Assembly (NCBI GenBank): GCA_027257055.1
Contig: JAPVLO010000056.1
Span: 3,100,001-3,164,000 of the forward strand
Reading direction: 5' to 3'
DNA length: 64,000 bases
Source: Cephalopachus bancanus
Taxonomy: Eukaryota; Chordata; Mammalia; Primates; Tarsiidae
Notes under the pieces: model-generated
What the model was told of the DNA's origin: nothing
The model's database searches: none
What the model saw: only the letters and a program-made list of their open reading frames with translations
Shown here: positions 10,161 to 20,479 of the stretch, one piece after another
How positions within the stretch are numbered: position 1 is the stretch's first letter
Layout of the letters: the number at the start of each line of letters is the position of its first letter
Translations under genes and position numbers: made by a program

Positions 10161-10397
10161 AAACAAAAGAAATTTATTGTCTCACATTCTGGAGGCTGGA
10201 ACTTCGAAATCAGGATGTCAGTATCATACTCCCTCTGAAGCTTGAAGGAGTGAATCCTTCTTTACCTCTTCCTAGCATCTGGTGGTTTTTAGGCAACTCA
10301 TGGCATTCCTTGGCTTGCAGGTACATAACTGAAATCTCTACCTTCATCATCACTTGGTATTCTCCCTTTTGTATCTCTGTCTTCAGTTGACTTTCTT

Positions 10398-10672
10398 TTT
10401 TTCATTATTATAAAGATGTGGGGAACAATTCAGGGTTAGGTATACAAACATTCATTATGCAGGTACCCTTGTTGATGAGGTATGCCCCTCCCTCCCCTAG
10501 CAGTTTCCCTCAACTGCCAGTCCCAACCCCCCTTCCCCTGACAATTTCCCATTACTGCCAAATGCTTTCTTATAGTATTATAATTGTTCAAGGTCCACTT
10601 ATGAGTGAGAACGGTACATATACACAATGGAATATTATGCAGCAATAAAGAAGGACAAATATATGAACTTCA
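10398..10672 (-). mobile_element. Short twin-primed L1 nested in the MLT1
   Basis: From 10398 to about 10612 the reverse strand of the L1 3' end is read (T-rich start, 'gatgtggggaacaattcagg', 'ggtacccttgttgatgagg', to 'cacttatgagtgagaac'). From about 10613 to 10672 it flips to forward ('gtacatatacacaatggaat', 'gcagcaataaagaaggac'). The pieces are not contiguous in L1, so about 80-120 bp are missing between them. Target duplication: CAGTTGACTTTCTT at 10384-10397 and CAGTTAACTTTCTT at 10673-10686. Confidence 0.9.
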
Positions 10673-10869
10673 CAGTTAACTTTCTTATAAGGAAATCAGT
10701 TACATTATCTCAGGGGACTAATTTACTTCAGCATGATCTCCTCTTACCTAACTACATCTGCAACAATCCTACTTCCAAACAAGGTCACATTCTAATATAT
10801 CCTTTTTTGGGAGGAGGAGGAGACACATTAATTCATATGTCTATGTATTTCTGCAGTAAGAACACTAGA

Positions 10870-12620
10870 AAAAAGTAGATGGATTAAGCACAGGTCTTTA
10901 TTTAAATAAATAAATGAGAGTCTTTTGGTCCAAGATGCTGAAAGAAAACATGTATTGATCTCTCTCCCCATTGGTACTTCTCCCACTTGATACTAAATGG
11001 TATTTTTCCCATTTGGTAATACATACAGTGAAGAAATTAAAAGGTATAACCTCCCCCAAACTATGTCAAACACTAAAAGAGAACCATTAGCTGACAAGAG
11101 ATTTTCAAGGGCCTCTGAAATACAAAGAGGATGACTAATTACTGATGATGAAGAAAGTCCACCTGTACTTATGAATTTCCAAGAATTTCTATACATGGAA
11201 TAATAAGTGTGATAGAAGATGCGGAGTGAGTTGTAAGAATGAAAACAGGGAGGTTGATGAGAAGTGTGTTAATGGAACAGTCAGCCTTAAATTAACTCAA
11301 TGCATTGAAAAGCCAGCAATTGGGTATTTGCCCTAGCCAGCCTCCTGCTTGGCTGTCTCAGCAACACTTGTCAGCCTAAAACCCCACTCACCTACTCATT
11401 AAGCTTCCCATATCTCATTTTGAAACAGGAGTAGATAGGTAAGGATGGTTAGATATCTGAGAACACCAGCAACTATAAAGTGAAAGACCAAAATATATCG
11501 CCACAAATGTATAAACATGGAAGAAATATAAATATTCAGGAATAAAAAGAGAATCAGAAAATCTACTTAGCTTCCTTTAAAACAGTCAAGAAGATATTGC
11601 AACCATTAAACAAAAGATGCACTTTTTTTTAAAGGGGAAGTATAAAAATAAGAACAAACTTTTAATTATTAAAAATGTGATTGCCAATAAAATAAAATAA
11701 AAAAATCCATGGTAGAAAATTAAGAGCAAAGCAAATCATTCTGAGGGAAAATGAATCTCCACTTAAAAATCTTTCCAGTTAATTAAAAGGGTAGATTTGG
11801 AACAGGCAGCGACTCAGAAAGTTTACCTACCTTTCTCAGGAAACTCTCTTGTGAAATGAGGTAGTAACCTGAGAAAGAGAATAATGTGAGATGAATACAG
11901 TAGAATATCCTACCCAAGAATATCCTAGGACAATAGCTGGAAGATTTAAAAAGTGAAGATTGGCTCAGGGCCCCAGGTCTACAGAGAAAAGTCACCCGGT
12001 AAAGACAGGTGGAGTTAGACATGAAGGTAGCAATAGAGTCTGGAAGATTAAATAGCACCGTTTAGAACTTGGGAGCTGCTGATGCTGTAGAAAAGGCAAT
12101 TGGTTGAGTGTGGCCAAAAAGATTCCATTTAAACTTGATGCTGAAGTATTACTTCTTTGAGTAACACAAGGATTATGACACAGTACTGGAAGAGGTGGAG
12201 GCCTAATCTGGATAAAATACTTGGCTCTCCTGTGAACACCATTAAGTTTTAGAATATAATTATCAATAATTCACTGAATACTTAGTAATGGTTGCAGTGT
12301 AGAAAACAGATGCTGTCAATGCTGGACAGAGGGTAGAAACGTGGGTCGAAATGGCATTGTCTTACAAAACTGGGAGCCCAGAGAGACTGACGCTTGGGTC
12401 CTGGGACAGAAGGTGGATATGAAGTGTGCTGTCAGAATTTCAGGAGACTAGAGGAAGAGCTGAGAGTGTATCTTGGGAAGAGGGGATTTATGAAATAGGA
12501 AACATCTTCACTGGTCACTGCAGGGATCCACAGATAATATAGAGAGACAACAATTGACAACTGATAAGCAGTCAATTTAGAGATATAGAGGTGACCTGTA
12601 GAAAGACACAACCCCCCCTT
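10870..12620. other. Unique sequence, no gene seen
   Basis: About 1.7 kb of AT-rich sequence. Short reverse frames (10993-11196, 11783-12058) have no recognisable content. 11280-11410 keeps a less eroded, moderately GC text ('ggtatttgccctagccagcc'). Confidence 0.5.
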
Positions 12621-12624
12621 AAAA

Positions 12625-13200
12625 AGATTAAAACTAGTTACCTCTGGAGAGTGGGACTGGGGAAAGGAAGCAGGCAGGGGATCATTGCTTTCCATCATAA
12701 GATTTTCTGCATGAAGGATATTTTCAATGATGTAAATGTAACATTTTAATAAGATAAAATAAATGTTTTTAGTTTGGAATATTCCAAGCATTTCTATAGG
12801 TATCAGAAAAGTGTGATGTGTTCCCATTATCCAGCTTCAACAATGAGCAACTCATGGTCAATCTTGTTGCCTCTATATCTCCACCCACTTCTCCCTCCAC
12901 ATTATTTTGCAGCAAATCCTACACATTGTATTGTTTTACCCTTAAATATTTCGGTATGTATGTCTAAAATATAAAGATTCTTCTAAAACTTAAGCATAAA
13001 CTATTACACACTTTAAAAATCCTTTAATGACAAATATCCAGTCAATGCTCAAATTTTCATTATTTCCTAAATTTTTAAAATATAATTTTAACATGTAAAT
13101 TATTTTTACTTTCAAATAAATGAAAGACTCTTGCACTAAAAATGTCAAGTAAGTATGTATGACTGTAGGATATGGAACTAGAGTAAGTTTCACCAAAATA
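12625..13200. repeat. Ancient L1 3' region
   Basis: 12770-13100 follows a common L1MC/L1ME 3' segment: 'cccattatccagcttcaaca', 'gagcaactcatggtcaatct', 'ccacccacttctccctcc', 'cagcaaatcctacacattgt', 'aaatatttcggtatgtatgt', 'aatatccagtcaatgctcaa'. 12640-12680 ('agttacctctggagagtggg') may belong to the same or another relic. Orientation is not assigned. Confidence 0.6.
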
Positions 13201-13630
13201 TAAGGAAGGACTTTCTAATCAGGAAAACTGTCTGTTGGAATGTTTCCTTGGAAGGCCGTGAATCCATATCCCTCTAAATAGGCAAATGGAGCCTTGATGT
13301 CCAGGTAGGAGGGATTTTTTTTTTCTGCAGCCCCTAATAACCCCATACTCTAATTCTGAAGACATTTTGAATTCACAGGGAACTCTAACACTCAAAAACT
13401 ATTCTTTTGCTGAGCACAATTTTAGACTTTGTGCCCAGAAGTCTTTTCCCCTTTTCTGTTCTTTCTTCATCAGTCATGAATCTAATAGGCTTAACAGTTT
13501 TTCTAAAAGCTCTGCATTGTTTTTAAAAAGTCCTAACTTTCTACGAAATTGTAAATTTCCTTATGTCAGAGACCTATCCATTCATTGCATTGCTGAATCT
13601 CCCACATGTAGCCCATGATGAAGCTTGTTT
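13200..13630. other. Unique sequence
   Basis: No gene or clear repeat. A T-run at 13315-13324 may mark a decayed poly-A of a reverse retroposon. Confidence 0.35.
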
Positions 13631-14040
13631 TGGACCCAATTTCCTGGGAGACAGGCCTGAACTGAAATCCATAAGCAGGTTTGTCAAGGACTGCTATCTG
13701 AAACAATATCTGTGAGAGATGTGAGAAGCAGGACTGGGCAGAAGGATAAATCAAACTGTGATGCAGTTGGAAGAAAAACCTCAGTTGATCCTATGGGAAG
13801 TAGTAAGGTTGGGATAACCCTTCATTACTGTCCCAAATCTAGGGAAGAAGATGGAGTCAGTCACTGCATACAAATTGTCCTTTCAGGCAGAGGCTTAACC
13901 TTGGGCCAAACAACTCCTTTGTGCCAATGGCAGTGCCTAGAGGGGGACCCAGGTAGGAGCTGTCACGTGGCCAACACCCTCAGCACCTGGGGGAGTATGA
14001 ACACCTCAGCCCTAAAGGGGGTGCAGGGTCACAACTGAGT
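13631..14040. repeat. GC-richer repeat-like block, family unknown
   Basis: A distinct block with higher GC and a 108-codon forward frame (13712-14038) that has no recognisable domain. Phrases such as 'ctgtgagagatgtgagaagc' and 'actgtgatgcagttggaag' feel like an old dispersed LTR or ERV-derived repeat, but I cannot name it. No start context, splice site or motif supports a gene. Confidence 0.35.
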
Positions 14041-14479
14041 ATCTGGGCAATGCTCAAATAGTGTTTGTCTAATTGAACTGCAGAAATAGAGTCACTGCCT
14101 GTCACTCACCCTTAGACCCTCCATATCTGAGCATGATCTTCTCATCTCTCCTGGAACATGTGACTGATTCCTTTTCACTTCTTTGAGCATTTAAGTTATT
14201 CATGACACCTGTCTGTCACACCTTTCCTTGCTTTTCAGCCTGGAATTTTCAGAGCACAATTCCTCATCTTGATTCCCTACATTTTGGCTAATTTATCATT
14301 ATGATAAATGTGCTCTTCTTTTGAGACACTTTATAACTCTAGCAAATTCACCAGACACAGACAAGTAGCAATAGGAAAAGTCAAAGAAGGAAGTTTCTGC
14401 TCACATGTTGAAGCCCCCATCCAAAAGTCACCTGACTTGTGAAATAATCTAGTTGCACTCTCTTAGGCAGAGCTAACGT

Positions 14480-14665
14480 CTGCCAACTATAGCACTCATA
14501 TACTATGTAGAATTATCATGTAATGTGATTGTCTTTCTCACTAGGCTTACAAGTTCGTCAACTCCTACCTTGTTCATTTGCTTCCTCTGCCTAGCACACT
14601 TCCTGGCACATAATAAATATCTAATCAAGGGTCTGTCAGATGAATGAATGAATAAATGAATCAGT
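14480..14665 (+). repeat. L2 LINE 3' end
   Basis: 'ctaggcttacaagttcgtca', 'ctgcctagcacacttcctgg', 'cacataataaatatctaatc' and a terminal TGAATGAATGAATAAATGAA run are the L2 3' terminus in order. Confidence 0.75.
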
Positions 14666-14849
14666 CAATCTATCAAAAATCTAAGATCTTTCTTATAGCA
14701 TAAATTCAGTTCTCCTTACTTTTCTTTTTTTTTTTTGACATGTCATAATTGTTGCTAATGAGGCTCACAAGCAGAACTGGGAAATAAACACCGGAATAAT
14801 AAGCCTGCTTTATGTAGTTTGCCAAATCAGCACAATAAGCTCATGTTTT

Positions 14850-15138
14850 GGGGGGCTTTTTTGAGGTAGAGTCTCACTCTGTCACCCAGGCTGGAGTGCA
14901 GTGGCACATTTACGGCCCCAGCAGCCTCGACTTGCTGAGCTCAAGCGATCCTTCTGCCTCAGTCTTCCAAGTAGCCGGAACTACAGACGCACACTACCAT
15001 GCTCCTCTAATTTTGTGATTTATTGTAGAGATGAGGTCTCACCAATTTGCCCAGGTTGTTCTTGAACCCGTGGGCTCAGGCAATCCGCTCACCTCAGCCT
15101 CCCAAAGTGCTGGGATTAATATAGGGTTGAGCCTGGCC
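14850..15138 (-). mobile_element. Alu SINE, lineage-type dimer
   Basis: Reverse Alu: 'gagtctcactctgtcaccca', 'cagcctcgacttgctgagct', 'agtcttccaagtagccggaa', a linker, 'gcctcccaaagtgctgggat'. A perfect 14-bp target duplication TAAGCTCATGTTTT lies at 14836-14849 and 15139-15152. The poly-T is short and G-rich (ggggggcttttttgagg), so the original tail is eroded. Confidence 0.94.
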
Positions 15139-15499
15139 TAAGCTCATGTTTTAAACAAAAAAGAGGTGGGGGTACAATTGTTGCTAAAACTGTAGCACAA
15201 TCAATTTTAATTAGCATTGCTCATTTTAAGAAATGATAAGGTATCAGTCATTGTAATTGCCAGTGCTGACAATTAGTCAAAGTCATTAACATCTCAAGAC
15301 CTAAGATAATACTGACTTACTGAATTTAAAGATTTGGAGGAAAAGTGAGAAGATGTTATGAAATGTCTTCAGTTTCTCACAGGCTCAACAAACATAGCCT
15401 GTAAATGATCACTTTCCAGTTTTCTTTGGGAGCTGAAGATTGGTTTCCTAGAAACTAGGTAAGCTTTTCTGTCTTCTCTATTATCCTCAGCACTACCCG

Positions 15500-15750
15500 G
15501 GAGATTCTTTCAAAAGTGCAAAATTCAGTATGTTACTCAAACACCTTCAGGGTTCCCCCACTACTGCAGAAAAGAACCCAATCTCCATGGCACTGGATGT
15601 AAAGCCAGTGGATTTCTAGGTCCATCTCTTGCATGCTTCATTCTTCTCTGGCTTGCTTCCCTCTTAGCTAAGTTTCATACAGGCTATTCTTCAAAACCAC
15701 TTTCCTCTTTGGTTTCTGTTGACAGCACAGAGAAGCCTTCTTGTCTTAAA
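15500..15750 (+). repeat. L2 LINE fragment
   Basis: Matches the L2 text around 'ctcctgcttaaaaccctcca' and 'gctccccattgcctacagg': here 'caccttcagggttcccccac', 'catctcttgcatgcttcatt', 'ttctctggcttgcttccctc' appear in order. Confidence 0.6.
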
Positions 15751-15778
15751 AATGTTACCTCCTTTTTTGCCTGACAAA

Positions 15779-15902
15779 CTTCTGCTGAAGTGCAGTAGTA
15801 TAATCATAACTCAGTGCAGCCTTCATTTCCTGGAATAAAAGAATACTCCCATCTCAGCCTCCCAAAGTGCTGAATTACAGTCGTGAGCCATTGTGCCCTG
15901 CT
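15779..15902 (-). mobile_element. Free Alu-like monomer (FLAM/FRAM type)
   Basis: Only one arm is present: 'tgcagtagtataatcataac', 'tcagtgcagccttcatttcc', then directly 'cagcctcccaaagtgctgaa' and 'gtgagccattgtgccctg'. The monomeric form and high divergence suggest one of the oldest Alu-lineage insertions here. Confidence 0.75.
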
Positions 15903-15941
15903 TTCTTCACTTTATAAGACCCGATTTAAATCATTTTTGAG

Positions 15942-16218
15942 GTTGGGTGTGGTGGCTCATGCTTGTAATCCCAGCACTTTGGGAGGCCAAGGCAGAAGGT
16001 GTACTTGAACCCAGGAGTTCGACACCAGCCTAGGCACCATTGTGAAACCTCTTCCCTAAAAATAATTTTTAAAAATTAGCCAAGCATTGTGGTGCATGCC
16101 TGTAGTCCCAGCTACTTGGGAGGCTGAGTCAGGAAAATTGAGTTAGCCTAGGAATATGAAGCTGTGCCACTACACTCCTGCCTGGGTGGCACAGTGAGAC
16201 ACCCCACTCAAAGAAAAA
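15942..16218 (+). mobile_element. AluJ-like SINE
   Basis: Forward dimer: 'ggttgggtgtggtggctcat', 'gcactttgggaggccaaggc', an A-rich linker 'ataatttttaaaaattagcc', 'agtcccagctacttgggagg', 'cctgcctgggtggcacagtg'. It lacks the lineage right-arm marker seen in the younger copies, so it predates them. Confidence 0.9.
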
Positions 16219-16405
16219 TCTTCTGTTCTCAAGAAAAACAACTTAGTCCTTTCAGCTTCCTATGGATTTGTTTTTTGGGGATAAGGGTGGTCCATGTGTC
16301 CCCATACTATATTATAATTACTTATTTATTCATCTAGCTTTCAACAAGTCTAAGGTTCTTTTTTGTTCTCTTTATTTTATTTTAAAGATGTGGGGTGGCA
16401 ATTTT

Positions 16406-16649
16406 GCAGTGGCACGCTCATGGCCACCACAGCCTTGACCTGCTGGGCTCCAGCGATCCTTTCCCTTCAGCCTTCCAAGTAGCTGGAACTACAGGTGTGC
16501 ACTACCATGCCTGGCTAATTTTTAAAATTTATCCCAGAGACTAAGTCTTGCCAAGTTGCCCAGGCTGGCCTTGAACCCCCGGGCTCAGGCAATCTGCTTC
16601 CACCTCCCCAAATGCTGGGATTATAGACATGAGCCACTGTGCCTGGCCT
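16406..16649 (-). mobile_element. Tailless Alu with target duplication
   Basis: Reverse Alu that begins inside the right arm at 'gcagtggcacgctcatgg' and runs to the intact 5' end 'gtgcctggcc'. The final ~35 bp of the SINE body and the whole poly-A are absent. Even so a perfect 13-bp duplication GGGTGGCAATTTT flanks it at 16393-16405 and 16650-16662. Confidence 0.9.
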
Positions 16650-17029
16650 GGGTGGCAATTTTTAAAAAACTAGTAATTGGCCTGGGGGTTCTTAATGTCT
16701 AGTCCAGTGCCCAGAAAACAGTCAGCCTGCAATAACTGTGCGTTAAATGGGCAAATCAATGGGTGGATGGAGAGATAAAGGATTGAATGAATGAACAGGT
16801 GGTCAATGAGTAAATGAACTTGTTCATCAGCTCATGGCTCCCTTTGCATAATATGCCTGGTTAACCTGACCACAAACCTATTTCTTTGGCATTTGGAACT
16901 TCTCTTTCTCCTTCCTGAATTCTGAAAGGAAGGAAAAGGATGTGACATCTTCAAAATTCTAACTTGGTGTCAGCATTAACTTATGATCTACATTAGATTC
17001 ATACTAAGAAACAACATCGACAACAAAAA

Positions 17030-17230
17030 TTAGCATTCACTGAGTGCTTTCTATATTCTTTATAGTAAGTTTTTACATGTAACTCATTAATATTTCACAT
17101 ATAAGGGTTGTTATTTGTATCCCTACTTTATAATTAAGAAATTGAGAGACAAAGAGAAGTTTAGAAACATATTCTAAGTCACCTAACTAGAAAGCGGATC
17201 AGGCTTTGTCTCCAGGCTTACTTTTGCAGA
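17030..17230 (-). repeat. MIR SINE
   Basis: Reverse MIR order: 'agcattcactgagtgctttc', 'catgtaactcattaatattt', 'ctactttataattaagaaat', 'agacaaagagaagtttag', 'ctaagtcacctaactag'. Confidence 0.75.
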
Positions 17231-17231
17231 C

Positions 17232-17574
17232 TGATTAAAAAAACAAACAAAAACAAACAAACCAAAAAAGTAAAAAAAAAAAAAAAATCATCGAACTGCA
17301 CTGGTGAACATGCATTTTATAAATAACCTTGACAGCTCCAAACTATGCTGCCCATATATACTCAAGAGTTTCAGAGAAGAGTGTTGAGATGACAAGGAAG
17401 CAAGACAAAATGAAGAGATGGTGATTCACAGATACTATATCTTTAAAAAAAAATCAAAGAGAAAATGATTCATTGTATAACTTATTGTGCAACAGTCTGA
17501 GCTCCTTCAGGATACATACCATGCTTTCGTTAATCCTGTATCACCAGAATCTAGAACAGAGCTTTGCATATAAA
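17232..17574. other. A-rich run and unique sequence
   Basis: 17237-17288 is an A-rich (CAAA)n plus poly-A tract with no retroposon body attached that I can identify. 17290-17574 is unique, with an L2-like end ('ctgagctccttcaggataca...agaacagagctttgcatata'). Confidence 0.4.
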
Positions 17575-17588
17575 AGATATTTATAAAG

Positions 17589-18225
17589 AATGGGTGCTGG
17601 ATTTTATCAAAAACTTTTTCTGCATCTAATAATATAATCATGTAGTTTAAAACAGTATGGCATTCCTAAAAGCTCTAAATATTGACCTCCCATATGACCC
17701 CACAACCCCCCTACTGGAATATACCCTAAAGAACTCAAATCACTCTATCAAAAAGATACCTGTACACGTATGTTTATCGCAGCATTGTTCACAATAGCAA
17801 GAACCTGGAAGCAACCATGTTGTCCATCAAAAGAGGACTGGATTTTAAAAATGTGGTACATATACATGATGGAATACTATGCAGCCATAAAAAAGAACAA
17901 AATTATGAATTTCGCAGCAACCTGGATGGAACTAGAATCTATAATGAGTGACCTCTCACAGAAACAAAGATCTGAGAATCACATGTTCTCACTCATATAG
18001 TGGACCTTGAACATCCAACGTAATACTATAAGAAAATGACTGACAGTGGCGGGAAACTATGGGGAGGAGGGAAAGGGAGATGGGATTAATGGTGGTAAAT
18101 ATCTGTCTGGGGACAGGGAGACACCTCTTATCAACAAAGGTGCCAGAACGAAGCATATTTGTATACCTAACCCTTAACTGTACCCCACAATATGATAATA
18201 AAAAATATTTTGATTATTAACAAAT
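17589..18225 (+). mobile_element. Twin-primed L1 with a short inverted 5' end
   Basis: 17589 to about 17647 reads the reverse strand of ORF2 ('gctggattttatcaaaaact', 'tttttctgcatctaat'). From about 17648 to 18225 the forward strand carries the ORF2 C-terminus (MFIAALFTIARTWKQPCCPS frame at 17770-18000) and the 3' UTR. Flanks AGATATTTATAAAG (17575) and AGATATTTAATAAA (18226) form the target duplication. The 3' UTR is of the one-hairpin type, like the copy at 6.5 kb. Confidence 0.88.
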
Positions 18226-18239
18226 AGATATTTAATAAA

Positions 18240-18500
18240 TTTTTGAATTAGTTTTGACAAGTCAGATACATCCTCATAAAATACAGATTTCTGACTTCTC
18301 CTAAAAAAATTGGAAGATTTGTCAAGATGGACCTAAATTCCTATGTTCCAGTGATAAACAGGAGCTATTCCCTAAGACAAGGCATTCTCCAGTTTGCTGT
18401 AGTCCCATTCATCCCTCTCATATTATTCCCAGTTAGCATCACTCATTTATTGTAACTACCTAGCCACTGAGGGCCTTTCATTTTGTGATACAAATTATAA
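18240..18500. other. Unique sequence
   Basis: No gene or clear repeat is seen in these 260 bases. Confidence 0.4.
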
Positions 18501-18580
18501 CATCAATTGGAGACAGAAGTTGAACTCGATTTTAGTAATGGTTTATTCCAACCTTGAGATACTATGATTCTGAGTACCAT
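18500..18580 (+). repeat. MIR3-like SINE tail
   Basis: 'gaagttgaactcgattttag' followed by 'ccaaccttgagatactatga' and 'ttctgag' resembles the 3' segment of MIR3 ('ttccagctctaaaattctatgattc'-type wording). Confidence 0.5.
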
Positions 18581-18947
18581 TTTCAAACACAAAGCAATCC
18601 CAACTAGCAAAAGAACATGGACAACTCCGGTTTTTAGCTTCTTTCTGAATCAGCAGAATCCAAGATTTTATTACGTATTTTGCCTTTTGGAAAATTTAGT
18701 TAAAATACAAGTATATGAGGACTAATTTTAGTAAAAGAGCCAGCTCAAGAAAGTAATGAAAACTCTGATTCTGTGTTGATCAAGATGTAATTTTGTAAGT
18801 ATCTGAAAAGGAAGCTAAATTTGAAAGGTAAGACAAGTCTGTTTCTGATTACATTATGCAAATGGCTTAAATAGATATATTAGTCTACCAAACTTATTAT
18901 TTTATCAGTTTGTGTGACTCTAAAATATTCTGGGTCTTTGGAAAATT

Positions 18948-19013
18948 CCTTTTTTCTCCTCTTCCTCCTCCTCCTCATCCTCCTCCTCTTCCTTCTCCTC
19001 CTCCTCCTTTTTT
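18948..19013. repeat. (TCC)n polypyrimidine microsatellite
   Basis: Nearly pure pyrimidine run of TCC/TTCC units bounded by T-runs. Capable of triplex (H-DNA) formation. Arg/Lys-rich and Leu-rich frames over it are repeat artefacts. Confidence 0.93.
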
Positions 19014-19470
19014 TAGTGGAAACATTTTCTGGAATTTCTAGAGAACAGATTAAGTATCTGGGAGCTAGCCTGGATTGGTCCAAAGTGTTGACTTGAACAA
19101 TGAAGGCAACCTGGCTATATTTGTCTTCCCACAGAGCTCTAGAGCAGAATTAGCTGATCTGATTGGTTGAACCACATTTTTTCCTCTCTTAGCACTCTAT
19201 TTATGTACTTTCTGAAAAAGAATGTGTAAGGAGTTGACTCTTCCTTCTATAGTCAAAGACGTAGGTGATTGGGGAAAGGAAAATCTGAGTTTTTATGTGG
19301 CATAATGGAAATAGTACTAAATTATAAGATCAGGGTAGTTACAAATAGCAGCTTATCATCTTTATATCACTCATAATCTTTTACATAGTGTTTTCCTTAT
19401 GGTAGTGGTTAATAAATCTACCAAATAAAGGTTATTCTGGTAATGGTAATGTACTTTTTGAGGATTAAAG
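19014..19470. other. Unique sequence
   Basis: No gene. 19290-19420 has a weak MIR-like order ('atggaaatagtactaaatta...agcttatcatctttatatca') but is not convincing. Confidence 0.35.
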
Positions 19471-19750
19471 TTTCCATTTCCCTGAGAAGGAATGCCCAGG
19501 AATGTGGTTGCAGGGTAGTGTGGTAAATATGCTTTTAGTCAGATAAGAAATTGTCCAACTATTTTCCAGAATGGCTATACTATTTTATATTCTCCTGTTC
19601 ATATATCTAGACATAGAGGTTGATGTTTAATATATTTATATTTTTCTATTTCTAATGAGTCATAAACAAGATGTACAAACTTCACTGGTATCTGTGATAA
19701 TAGGCAAACTGTACTTAATATGCTCTTTTATGCAGAGTCACACTTTATGA
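19470..19750 (-). repeat. Ancient L1 fragment
   Basis: 'gaatgcccaggaatgtggtt', 'aagaaattgtccaactattt', 'tccagaatggctatactatt' follow the familiar reverse L1M text 'aggagtgggattgctgggtc...ccagagtggctgtacc'. No intact frame. Confidence 0.65.
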
Positions 19751-20205
19751 GGGTTTTCTTCGTTTCATCATCAAAGAGCGTAAGGACTAGTCTCTTTTTC
19801 TAAACAGTGGACTTAAAATCTATGTCCTCAAGTTATTGGAACTGGAAATTTTTTTATCCACTTCATAGTTTTACTGTCACTATTTTAATTTGCTGGGTTT
19901 TGTTTTTGACTCATTCTTTGTTTTTAGGACTCTTGTAGTTTCCTTTTATTTCTTGTGTGCTCAGGCTTATACCCAAGGTTTACTTTACACAGGTATTTGA
20001 TAATACGAAGTCAGGATATCTAGACTACCGTGTTGTCAGAAACAAACAAACAAACAAAAAAACTGTATAGGTTATTTTTACATCTAAGTTTTACACTAAA
20101 CTTCAATGGTCCTTTGGCAGCTTTTATCTTAATTACTTTCCTATATTACTCAGAATTTTAATAACCATCATACTACAAACATTTGGGATATTTTTCTGCA
20201 AATAA
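19750..20205. other. Unique AT-rich sequence
   Basis: No gene. A (CAAA)n run lies at 20041-20058. Confidence 0.4.
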
Positions 20206-20212
20206 ATTTTTC

Positions 20213-20478
20213 AACCCAGCACTTTGGGATGCTGAGGCAAGAGGACTGCCTGAGTCCAGGGGTTCGAGACCAGCCTGGGCAACTTGGTGAGACCTCGTCT
20301 CTATAATATGTCAAAAAATTAGCCAGGCATGGTAGCATGTGCTTGTAGTTTCAGCTACTTGGAAGGCTGAGGCAGAAGGATCGCCCGAGTCCAGCAGGTC
20401 AACGCTGGGGTGGCTGTGAGCGTTCCACTGCACTCCAGCCTGGGCAATGGAGTGAGACTACAACTCAAAAAAAAAAAA
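20213..20478 (+). mobile_element. Alu SINE, 5'-truncated
   Basis: Starts inside the left arm at 'cccagcactttgggatgctg', so about 20 bp of the 5' end are missing, and runs through the linker and the lineage right arm ('gagtccagcaggtcaacgct', 'gggtggctgtgagcgttcca', 'gactacaactc') into poly-A. No clean target duplication is visible. Confidence 0.9.
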
Positions 20479-20479
20479 A

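Larger units (their letters stand above)
9789..10835 (-). mobile_element. MLT1-like LTR carrying two nested insertions
   Basis: LTR pieces at 9789-9853, 10161-10397 and 10673-10835 join into one reverse MLT1: 'gggctgtcataagaaccaca', 'gaaatttattgtctcacatt', 'ggaggctggaac', 'tctgtcttcagttgacttt', 'cttataaggaaatcagttac', 'ccaaacaaggtcacattc'. The gaps are exactly the Alu at 9854 and the L1 at 10398, each with its own target duplication. Confidence 0.85.

Noticed and set aside
12432..12827. 131-codon reverse frame
   Set aside because: Overlaps old L1-type sequence and has no domain.
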